DNA from: Sphingomonas colocasiae
GTDB taxonomy: Bacteria; Pseudomonadota; Alphaproteobacteria; Sphingomonadales; Sphingomonadaceae
Length of the DNA stretch: 64,000 nucleotides
Direction: 5' to 3'
Assembly: GCF_019880585.1 (NCBI RefSeq)
Contig: NZ_JAINVV010000008.1
Span: 372,001-436,000, forward strand
Both the position numbers and the translations under genes were made by a program. Below, piece by piece: positions 52,509 through 60,008 of the stretch. Positions within the stretch are counted from its first letter, which is position 1. Every line of letters starts with the position of its first letter. The notes under the pieces were generated by a model that saw only the letters and a program-made list of their open reading frames with translations, was not told the DNA's origin and searched no databases.

Positions 52509-54923
52509 ATGCACCGGTCGATCATGATGTCCGTGTGCGCGCTGGCGCTGGCGGTACCCCAATCGGCGTCGGCCGAATGGATCAACCGCTACCCCAGGGT
52601 CTCCACCCTGCCGCTGCAGGTTTATCTCGAAGGCTATAATCTTCCGACCTTCGCCACCTCACCGACCGATCCGGCACCCTCGCCCGACGGCAAGAGCGTG
52701 GCGTTCGCAGCGCGCGGCTGGCTGTGGATCATGGACATCGCCACGCGCGAGGCGCGCAGGGTCACCCGCGGCGCGTCCGTCGACGCACGCCCCACATGGT
52801 CGCCCGACGGCCATAGCATCGCGTTCATGCGTGACAGCGGCCGCGACACCGGCCTGTGGCTGCTCGACGTGGCGAGCGGGCGCGAGCGTGTCCTCGTCGA
52901 TACGCCCACGATCGAGCTGGACCCGGCCTTTTCTCCCGACGGCAAGGGCGTCTATTACAGCTCCGCCGAGGCTGGCGATCTCGACATCTGGCGGATCGAT
53001 CTGGCCTCCGGCGCAAAAACAAGGCTGACCACCGCCAAGGGGCAGGAGATCAATCCTCAGCCGGTCACCGGCGGACTCGTCTATGTTTCGGAACCCACTT
53101 TGCTGTCCGATACGGTGGAGATGCTGTCCTTCGCGGACGGCAGCACGAAAATCCTTCGCCGCGAGGGCCTGTCGCCGCAGCTGCGCATCTCGGCCAGCCC
53201 CGATGGCCGCAGCTTCGCGCTGACGCCGCTGGCGGGCGACGACCGCACCCAGCTGCTCGTCTCCAACGCGGACGGCGGCGAGACGTTGCGGCTGGCGAAC
53301 GACGCCACCTATCCTGTCACGCCCGCCTGGGGCCGCGACGGCATCTGGTATGTCCAGCCTGATCGCGACGAGCGTTTCAGGCTGTATCGCGTGGCGGTCA
53401 CCGGCGGTCCGGCGGAAGAGGTGACGCCGCTTTCCTGGACCATGGGGGCACCAACCGCGCGCGTCACGATCCGCACCCGTCGCGACGGCGCCGCCCTGCC
53501 CGCGCGTCTCGCGGTGGTCGACGGCGCCGGCCACCCCGCCGCGCCCGAGATCGGCAACACGACATTCGACGGCCAGCATGGCCGCATCTCCTTCCATTCA
53601 CAGGGCGCCGCGACGATCGAGCTGCCGGCGGGCGAGATCGCGATCATCGCGAGCCACGGGCTGGAGGGAGCAGTCACGACGCGCCGGAATTTGCGCGCGG
53701 GCGAGAATGTGACGATCGACATCGATCTGCCGAAACCCGCCTTCGATGCGGCGGGCCGTGGCTGGTTCAGCGGCGATCTCCACAGTCATCTCAACTATGG
53801 CGGGCCGTTCCAGCTCGAGCCCGACGATCTCGTATCGGCGATGCGCGCCGAGGCGCTGGACGTTTCGACTCCCATGCTCGCCAATCTCCAGACAGCACTC
53901 ACCGATGTGCGCTTCTGGGGCTGGCAGCGGACCGAGCGGCCGTTCGTGAAGTTCTCGCAGGAGGTGCGCTCGCACTTTCTCGGGCATATCGGGGTGATCG
54001 GTGCCGATGCGCCGCATACGCCCTTCTTCTTCGGCCCGGGCTATCCCGCCGCCTATGAACGGCTCGATCTGGCCAACAGCTCGCCACTGCGCTTCGCGAG
54101 GGCGCATGGCGGCATGAACATCTACGTCCATCCCGTGATAGCGCGCGACCCCTTCCCACAGAGCGGTCCGCCGGCGGGCATCCCTCTCGAACTGGTACCC
54201 GATGCGCTGGCGGGCGAGGTGGACGCGATCGAACTGGCCTGCCTCTGGACCGATGAACTCGGCACCGCCGAGCTCTGGTACAGGCTGCTCAATCTCGGCC
54301 TGACCATCGCGCCGACCGGCGGCAGCGACACCATGCACAATCTCCACCGCACCATGGCGGTGGGCTCCACGCGGGTCTATGCGAAGCCCAGGGAGCCGCT
54401 CGGCATGGCCAGTTTCCTCGACGCCGTACGAGCGGGCCGAAGCTTCGTGACCAACGGACCGATGATCGACTTCACCGCGGGCGACGCAGGGCCGGGCGCG
54501 GCGATTCCAGGCGGCCGGCGCATCCCCTTCGCGATCGATGCCTTCACCACGGCACCCGTCGATCATGTCGAGATCCTGGTCAATGGCCGCGTCGTCCGGA
54601 GCTATGGCGCGCTGGAGGGCAGCGGCCGCTATGCGGGCGAAATCGACGTGCCCATGGGCGGCTGGATCGCCGCGCGGATCCGCGGCGGCGCACCGGCATG
54701 GCCGTCTCAGGACAGCTATCAGTTCGCGCACAGCGCCCCGATCTGGCTTGGCGCACGCGGCAGCCGCGATCCCGCGGCTTCGCAGGCGGCGGCGAGCGAC
54801 CTGCTGCGCTGGATGGATGTCGCCGACGCCCGGCTGAAGCAGGGCTATGGCGGAGAACCGACCGCCAAGCTGCGCGCGCGCTTCGCGGAGGGACGCGCGC
54901 GGCTGATGGAATTGGCTCGATGA
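52509..54923 (+). CDS. CehA/McbA-like PHP metallohydrolase with N-terminal TolB-type propeller, exported
   Basis: This 804-residue protein has a signal peptide (MHRSIMMSVCALALAVPQSASA). Residues about 40-300 form WD40/TolB-like repeats (PSPDGKSVAFAARG, WSPDGHSIAFMRD, FSPDGKGVYYSS). The C-terminal half is a PHP-type hydrolase with GDLHSHLNYG (H425, H427), MNIYVHPV and IAPTGGSDTMHN, which supply metal ligands as in CehA and McbA carbamate hydrolases. GGAG six bases before the ATG at 52509 supports this start. It follows the permease in the same transcript, so it may release the amino acid that the permease imports from an amide or carbamate-like precursor. The substrate is unknown. Confidence 0.87.
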   Translation: MHRSIMMSVCALALAVPQSASAEWINRYPRVSTLPLQVYLEGYNLPTFATSPTDPAPSPDGKSVAFAARGWLWIMDIATREARRVTRGASVDARPTWSPDGHSIAFMRDSGRDTGLWLLDVASGRERVLVDTPTIELDPAFSPDGKGVYYSSAEAGDLDIWRIDLASGAKTRLTTAKGQEINPQPVTGGLVYVSEPTLLSDTVEMLSFADGSTKILRREGLSPQLRISASPDGRSFALTPLAGDDRTQLLVSNADGGETLRLANDATYPVTPAWGRDGIWYVQPDRDERFRLYRVAVTGGPAEEVTPLSWTMGAPTARVTIRTRRDGAALPARLAVVDGAGHPAAPEIGNTTFDGQHGRISFHSQGAATIELPAGEIAIIASHGLEGAVTTRRNLRAGENVTIDIDLPKPAFDAAGRGWFSGDLHSHLNYGGPFQLEPDDLVSAMRAEALDVSTPMLANLQTALTDVRFWGWQRTERPFVKFSQEVRSHFLGHIGVIGADAPHTPFFFGPGYPAAYERLDLANSSPLRFARAHGGMNIYVHPVIARDPFPQSGPPAGIPLELVPDALAGEVDAIELACLWTDELGTAELWYRLLNLGLTIAPTGGSDTMHNLHRTMAVGSTRVYAKPREPLGMASFLDAVRAGRSFVTNGPMIDFTAGDAGPGAAIPGGRRIPFAIDAFTTAPVDHVEILVNGRVVRSYGALEGSGRYAGEIDVPMGGWIAARIRGGAPAWPSQDSYQFAHSAPIWLGARGSRDPAASQAAASDLLRWMDVADARLKQGYGGEPTAKLRARFAEGRARLMELAR

Positions 54924-55077
54924 TGATGCGATCCGTCTGGCGCAGGCTGTGATTCGACGGAAGTGGATCGCCCGCCCTAGGTATTTGTTCAATCACGATT
55001 TTCGAGTCGCTCGATGGTTCCATCGAACGACAAATCGCTCCAGCCGCTGCCGCTTCGCGTTCGATCCGGACTGACGC
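54924..55077. other. Gap between convergent genes, with a short palindrome
   Basis: A perfect inverted repeat TCGATGG-TT-CCATCGA lies at 55011-55026. No T-tract and no gene were seen. It may act as a weak bidirectional end signal. Confidence 0.45.
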
Positions 55078-56838
55078 TTATCCCGCCCCGATGGGCACGC
55101 TGAGCGTGCTGGGATGTTTGGCGTCGTGGAAGAGCCGCACCGTGACGGTGCGCGCATCGGCCATGGTCTCGTCCGCCACGGGCTTGCCGCTGTTATAATT
55201 GCGCTGCCAGGCGAAGCCCTGATGCGGCTGCACGACGAGGCGCAGCCGATTGCCCTTTTTGATCAGGCGCGAGACGAAGCTGAACCGGTCGAAATCGTAG
55301 CGCAGCGGCGCCTTGGTCCGAATCAGCTTTTCTGTCCGCAGGCCTTCGCGATGACGCGCGCGCCAGCGCTGCTCGGTCATGAACATGCTTGTCCCGTCGG
55401 GCGCTATGTCGTGGATCGAGACGGAAAAGTCGGTGTCGGGCTGGTCGAGCGCGATCCAGGCGGCCAGCCTGAAGACGCCGCTGACCTCGGTATCCTGTTC
55501 GAACGGTGCGGTCTGGTAGATCAGCTTGTCGTCCTTGTCGGTGAGCAGGGCGGTCTGATCGACCAGATGCGACTGGGTCTGCGCCAGCTGGGCGTGGAGC
55601 GCGCTCAGGTCGCGCGGATCGTAGACATAATGATCCGGCGTCGATTTCGCGGCGGGCGTCGGACCGAGCGTGCCGGCGCGATAGGCGCTGTTCGGGTTGC
55701 CGCTGGAATTCAGGTGCAGCGTCTCATAGCGCGCGGTGACACCCTCCAGCGTATCGGCATAGCGCCATTCGTCGGCAACCATCGCGAAATAGCTGATACG
55801 CTTCTTCAGGAACTCCGGCTTCGCGCCGCCGTCCATCGTCCAGCCGAACCAGTCGCGGTGAAGCTTGAGCGCGTCGATCACGCTGTTCTGGCTGACCTTG
55901 ATGCCCAGGAAATCGGTCTCGGGCTTGCGCACCTGATCATGCCCCCAGGGGCCGAGCACCACATAATGGTCCGCCTTCGCGCCCGCGAGCTTCGTGTGCT
56001 GCCGGTAGAATTCCAGCGCGCCCGGCTGATCCCCGTCGAAATAGCCCGCCATGGTCAGCACCGGGATGGTGAGGTTCGCGAGCTGCTCGGGCGTGGGATT
56101 GCGCGCGTCCCAATATTCGTCCTGCCGCGGGTGCTTCACCCATTGCTGAAAGGTCGTGGATTGCAGGCCGTAGAATTCGTCCATCCGGCGGAACGGCAGG
56201 CCGGACTCCAGGAACCGCAGTTGTTCGGTGACTTGATACATGCCGTCGCGCATCATCGTGTTGCGCTGGGTGTGGCCGTCGACATGCGTGAGCCACGATA
56301 CGGCGAAGGCGTAGAAGATGTTGTTGTTGATCGGGAAATCCAGCCCGACCCAGGGCGATGACAGCGGTGCGATGGTGGCGAGGCCGGTGGCCCCGCCGCG
56401 CACCGCGGCCCATTGGGTGTAGCCCACCCAGCTATGTCCGTTGGTCGCCACCTTGCCATTGCAGAAGGGCTGTTTCGCGATCCATTCGACGATGTCGTGG
56501 GCATCCTCGACCTCGCTGCCGAAGGGCGCGAAATCGCCTTCGGAATCGCCGCGGCCGCGCATGTCGACCGCGAGATAGGGATAGCCGTGCGACGAGAAAT
56601 ACGCGCCTTCGGGATGGTAGAGATCGGCGGTGTAGGGTGTGTGCGAGAAGATCGCCGGGCGCGGCTTGTCCAGGCCGCGCGGCCGATAGAGCGTAGCGCC
56701 CAGATGGACGCCGTCGCGCATCGGGATCCGCACCCGATATCCGATCTGCGGGCTGAAGGCTTGCGCCGCAGCCCGTGCGCCGGGAAGCGCGGCGAGCGAG
56801 ACGGCCGACGCGGCGGACAACAGCTCCCGGCGGTTCAC
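55078..56838 (-). CDS. CocE/NonD (S15-type) hydrolase B, exported
   Basis: This is a 586-residue serine hydrolase with a Tat-like leader (MNRRELLSAASAVSLAALPGARAAAQ). The core starts YRVRIPMRDGVHLGATLYRP. The nucleophile is in GHSWVGYTQW, the acid in MAGYFDGDQPG and the histidine in LGPWGHDQ. The C-terminal jelly-roll (KGNRLRLVVQPHQGFAWQRNYNSG) completes the S15/CocE architecture. It is distantly related to hydrolase A (16047-18002). The start is GTG at 56838, only four bases after the M19 C stop, so the two genes form one transcript. Whether it takes X-Pro peptides or acyl-amides is not decided by sequence. Confidence 0.88.
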   Translation of the reverse strand: MNRRELLSAASAVSLAALPGARAAAQAFSPQIGYRVRIPMRDGVHLGATLYRPRGLDKPRPAIFSHTPYTADLYHPEGAYFSSHGYPYLAVDMRGRGDSEGDFAPFGSEVEDAHDIVEWIAKQPFCNGKVATNGHSWVGYTQWAAVRGGATGLATIAPLSSPWVGLDFPINNNIFYAFAVSWLTHVDGHTQRNTMMRDGMYQVTEQLRFLESGLPFRRMDEFYGLQSTTFQQWVKHPRQDEYWDARNPTPEQLANLTIPVLTMAGYFDGDQPGALEFYRQHTKLAGAKADHYVVLGPWGHDQVRKPETDFLGIKVSQNSVIDALKLHRDWFGWTMDGGAKPEFLKKRISYFAMVADEWRYADTLEGVTARYETLHLNSSGNPNSAYRAGTLGPTPAAKSTPDHYVYDPRDLSALHAQLAQTQSHLVDQTALLTDKDDKLIYQTAPFEQDTEVSGVFRLAAWIALDQPDTDFSVSIHDIAPDGTSMFMTEQRWRARHREGLRTEKLIRTKAPLRYDFDRFSFVSRLIKKGNRLRLVVQPHQGFAWQRNYNSGKPVADETMADARTVTVRLFHDAKHPSTLSVPIGAG

Positions 56839-56842
56839 ACCC

Positions 56843-57976
56843 TCAGCCCACGACGTCGGAAATGATGCGCAGCCAGTTGCCGCCCAGGACCTTCTGGATA
56901 TCGGCGGTCTTGTAACCGCGCTTCATCAGGCCGGCGGTGGCGAAGTGCCACTTCTTCGCGTCGTTCATGCCTTCGGTGCCGAACGGATAGCGGAAGCGGT
57001 AGCTCGACTTGAAGTGCGGCTCGCCATAGGCCTTGAGGAATTCGTCCTTCAGCTTGAGATCGGTCGCCCAGCCGCGGATCAGCGTGTCCGTGCCGAAACC
57101 GACATGATCGATGCCGACGAGCTTCACCAGGTGATCGACATGGTCGAGCCAATGCTCGGCGGTCACTGGGAATTCGCGCTTCACCATGGTGTTCACCGTG
57201 GTCAGCCCCATCACGCCGCCCTTCTTCGCGAGCGCCATGATGATCTCGTCGGACTTGGTGCGCGGATGCTCGTTGAGCGCGCCGGCATTGGAGTGCGAGA
57301 TGATCGGCGGACGCTTGGAGAAGGTGATGGCATCCATCGTGGTCTGCGGCCCCGAATGCGATGAATCGACCAGGATGCCGACTTCGTTCATCCGATGCAC
57401 GGCGGCGATGCCGAAATCGCTCAGGCCCGCATTGGTGCGTTCGGTCGATCCGTCGCCGAGCAGGTTGCGCTCGTTGTAGGTGACCTGCATCGCCCGGATG
57501 CCGAGGCCGTGGAACATGTCGATATTGTCCAGTTCGCCGTCGATCGGCGAGTTCTGGAAATTGAGCATGACCGAGGTTTTCCCTTCCGCCTTGGCGCGGC
57601 GGATGTCGGCGGCCGAGCGCGCGGGGGCGAGGACAGCGCTGTTGTCCTTGATGAACTTGTGCCAGGCGACGCAGTCGGCCACGCCGTTTTCCAGCGTGAA
57701 GCCGTTCATCATATAGCTGCCGCGCGGATTTTCCGGGCGGCGCACGCCGAGCGTCGTGCTCATCGTGGTCAGGCCGCTCTGCTTGATCTGCGCCAGGCCT
57801 TCGGCGTCGCGAGTCTCGTCGCACAGCATGTCGATGACGATCGACTCCCGGTAAAGCGCCTCCGCGTCCTTCAACAGCGGCTCGATATCCGAGAGTTTGC
57901 CCAGCGCCGGAGCCGCCCATGCGAGCGCCGCCATCACCCCGCCCGCCTGCATGAGTTCGCGCCTGTTCATCGTCAT
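56843..57976 (-). CDS. M19 membrane-dipeptidase family protein C, Tat-exported, altered metal site
   Basis: This 377-residue protein has a Tat-like leader (MNRRELMQAGGVMAALAWAAPALG). As in M19 A, the H-x-D site is changed (VIDMLCDE around 47-54, no His) and the bridging Glu is replaced (LNFQNSP, Q131). DSSHSG, ISHSNAG, EHPR and FGTDTL remain. GGAGG six bases before the ATG at 57976 supports the start. It leads a unit with S15 hydrolase B and diverges from the aldehyde dehydrogenase gene. Element c lies 70 bases upstream in the same orientation. It could still be a one-metal hydrolase, a lactonase-like enzyme or a binding protein. Confidence 0.87.
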   Translation of the reverse strand: MTMNRRELMQAGGVMAALAWAAPALGKLSDIEPLLKDAEALYRESIVIDMLCDETRDAEGLAQIKQSGLTTMSTTLGVRRPENPRGSYMMNGFTLENGVADCVAWHKFIKDNSAVLAPARSAADIRRAKAEGKTSVMLNFQNSPIDGELDNIDMFHGLGIRAMQVTYNERNLLGDGSTERTNAGLSDFGIAAVHRMNEVGILVDSSHSGPQTTMDAITFSKRPPIISHSNAGALNEHPRTKSDEIIMALAKKGGVMGLTTVNTMVKREFPVTAEHWLDHVDHLVKLVGIDHVGFGTDTLIRGWATDLKLKDEFLKAYGEPHFKSSYRFRYPFGTEGMNDAKKWHFATAGLMKRGYKTADIQKVLGGNWLRIISDVVG

Positions 57977-58046
57977 GATGTGCCTCCCTGTCGCTGCTGC
58001 CGCATTTTCCTTTCCGAACTTAATGGGTGAGCGAAGGCGCGTGAGG

Positions 58047-58065
58047 CAACGCAGTAAAGCTGGGG
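58047..58065 (-). promoter_or_regulatory. Conserved element, copy c
   Basis: The minus strand reads CCCCAGCTTTACTGCGTTG, then CCTCACGCGCC. It matches copy b at 18 of 19 core positions. It lies 70 bases from the M19 C start and about 145 from the divergent aldehyde dehydrogenase start. Confidence 0.6.
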
Positions 58066-58208
58066 CCAAGCACCAGCCCTTCTGATGCATATTTGATGGC
58101 ATGCGGACAAAAAGGGATAGACGCCCTACTTCATCGCACCAAAATTAATGGGGTGGCGCCGGCCGGCCGGATTTGTCAGGGCGCTGACAGGTAAGGCTGG
58201 AGGACGAG

Positions 58209-59771
58209 ATGGACGGACGCTTTCTGATCGCGGGCGAGCGGATTGCCACCGCGCGGAGATTCCAGGGTTGCAACCCCGCGGCGGGGGTGGCGATCGAGGG
58301 GGAATTCCATGTCAGCGGCCCCGACCATGTCGATCGCGCCTGCGCCGCCGCTGATGCCGCGTTCGATGCATTTCGCGAAACAAGCCCTCAAGCCCGCGCC
58401 GATTTTCTCGAAGCAGTCGCCTCGCATATCGAAGCGATCGGCGAGCCGCTTGTCGAGCGGGCCATGCAGGAGACCGGCTTGCCCCGTGCGCGACTGGAGG
58501 GCGAGCGCGCCCGCACCACCGGGCAGCTTCGCCTGTTCGCGCAGGTGCTGCGCGCCGGGCGTTGGGCGGGCGTGGTGATCGACAGTCCCCTCCCCGCGCG
58601 GCAACCATTGCCGAGGAGCGACCTCAGGCAGCGGCGCATCGCGGTCGGGCCGGTGGCGGTGTTCGGCGCGTCGAACTTCCCGCTCGCCTTTTCGGTGGCC
58701 GGCGGAGACACTGCGACGGCGCTCGCGGCCGGCTGCCCCGTGGTGGTCAAGGCGCATCCCGCGCATCCAGGCACCTCGCTGCTGGTGGCCGGCGCAATCG
58801 ACATGGCCATCGCCGCATGCGGCCTGCCGCGCGGCATATTCTCGATCGTGCAGGGACCCGGCAATGATCTGGGCGCGGCGCTGGTGCGGCACCCGGCGAT
58901 CAAGGCGGTAGGCTTTACCGGATCGCGGAACGGCGGCCTCGCGCTCGTCGCCATCGCGCAGGCGCGCCCCGAACCGATCCCCGTCTATGCCGAGATGTCG
59001 AGCGTCAATCCCGTGATCCTGCTGCCCGGCGCGCTCGCCGAGCGGGCGGAGGCACTGGGCACGGCGTTCGTCGGATCACTGACCATGGGCTCGGGACAGT
59101 TCTGCACCAATCCCGGATTGGTGTTCGGGGTGGAAGGCGCGGATCTCGACCGCTTCGTCGCGGCGGCATCGGCGGCGCTCGCCGAAGCACAGCCGCAGGT
59201 GATGCTCACCCAGGCGATCCATGTCGCTTTCGAGAGAGGCGTCGAGACGCTGAGCGCCGGCGCGGCGCTGGTGGGACGCGGCCGAGCTCCGGACGGCTGC
59301 AATCGCGGCCAGGCCGCTTTGTTCACCACCGACGCCGATGCGGTCATCGCCAATCCGGAACTCGTCCATGAAGTGTTCGGCGCGGCCTCGCTGGTGGTCC
59401 GCGCGCGCGACCTGGACCAGATCGCGCGTGTGCTGCGCACGCTGGAAGGGCAGCTGACCGCGACGCTCCATCTGGGTGAGGGCGACGCCGAACCGGCGCG
59501 CGCCCTGCTCCCGATCCTGGAGCGCAAGGCCGGCCGCATCCTCGCCAATGGCTGGCCGACCGGGGTGGAGGTGGCGCACGCCATGGTTCATGGCGGCCCT
59601 TGGCCCGCGACCTCCGATCCGCGAAGCACCTCGGTCGGAAGCGCGGCGATCGAGCGCTTCCTGCGCCCGGTCTGCTACCAGGATCTGCCCGACGCGTTGC
59701 TGCCGGACGCGATCCGTGACGGCAATCCGCTCGGACTGCCGAGACTGGTGGACGGCGAACTCACTCGCTGA
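58209..59771 (+). CDS. Aldehyde dehydrogenase, probable 2-oxoglutarate semialdehyde dehydrogenase
   Basis: This 520-residue enzyme has the aldehyde dehydrogenase fold, with GASNFPLAFSVAGGDTATAL, K181 in VVVKAHP, GFTGSR, catalytic E262 in VYAEMSS and nucleophile C299 in GSGQFCTNPG. This motif set is that of the NADP-type 2-oxoglutarate semialdehyde dehydrogenases, which finish hydroxyproline, glucarate and arabinose breakdown. GGAGG supports the ATG at 58209. It lies 10 kb from the hydroxyproline operon, separated by three hydrolase genes, but no other gene here could supply this step. It diverges from M19 C and shares the gap with element c. Confidence 0.9.
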   Translation: MDGRFLIAGERIATARRFQGCNPAAGVAIEGEFHVSGPDHVDRACAAADAAFDAFRETSPQARADFLEAVASHIEAIGEPLVERAMQETGLPRARLEGERARTTGQLRLFAQVLRAGRWAGVVIDSPLPARQPLPRSDLRQRRIAVGPVAVFGASNFPLAFSVAGGDTATALAAGCPVVVKAHPAHPGTSLLVAGAIDMAIAACGLPRGIFSIVQGPGNDLGAALVRHPAIKAVGFTGSRNGGLALVAIAQARPEPIPVYAEMSSVNPVILLPGALAERAEALGTAFVGSLTMGSGQFCTNPGLVFGVEGADLDRFVAAASAALAEAQPQVMLTQAIHVAFERGVETLSAGAALVGRGRAPDGCNRGQAALFTTDADAVIANPELVHEVFGAASLVVRARDLDQIARVLRTLEGQLTATLHLGEGDAEPARALLPILERKAGRILANGWPTGVEVAHAMVHGGPWPATSDPRSTSVGSAAIERFLRPVCYQDLPDALLPDAIRDGNPLGLPRLVDGELTR

Positions 59772-60008
59772 TCCCGCCGCTTTCCGATCGCATCGGCGGC
59801 GATCTCGGCCGCTGGCACTTGTATCAAGGCGATAGACATGCCTGCCCAACCACTGTCAGCGGCGATGAATGACACGCGAATCCAGAGCGAAGCCGCCATG
59901 TGGAGAGCGGTTGGTACGGGATTGACACCACCCAGCCACCATCGCCCGATCGGCCCCGTTTGACCGCCCAAGACAAGACCGGACGATATTCCGGTCTTGC
60001 CGCGAACC
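59772..60008. other. Convergent intergenic gap with stem-loop
   Basis: The palindrome AAGACCGGA / TCCGGTCTT (59975-59983 and 59990-59998, loop CGATAT) lies 10 bases after the S9 peptidase stop and likely ends both convergent transcripts. No gene was seen in the rest of this 237-base gap. Confidence 0.6.
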
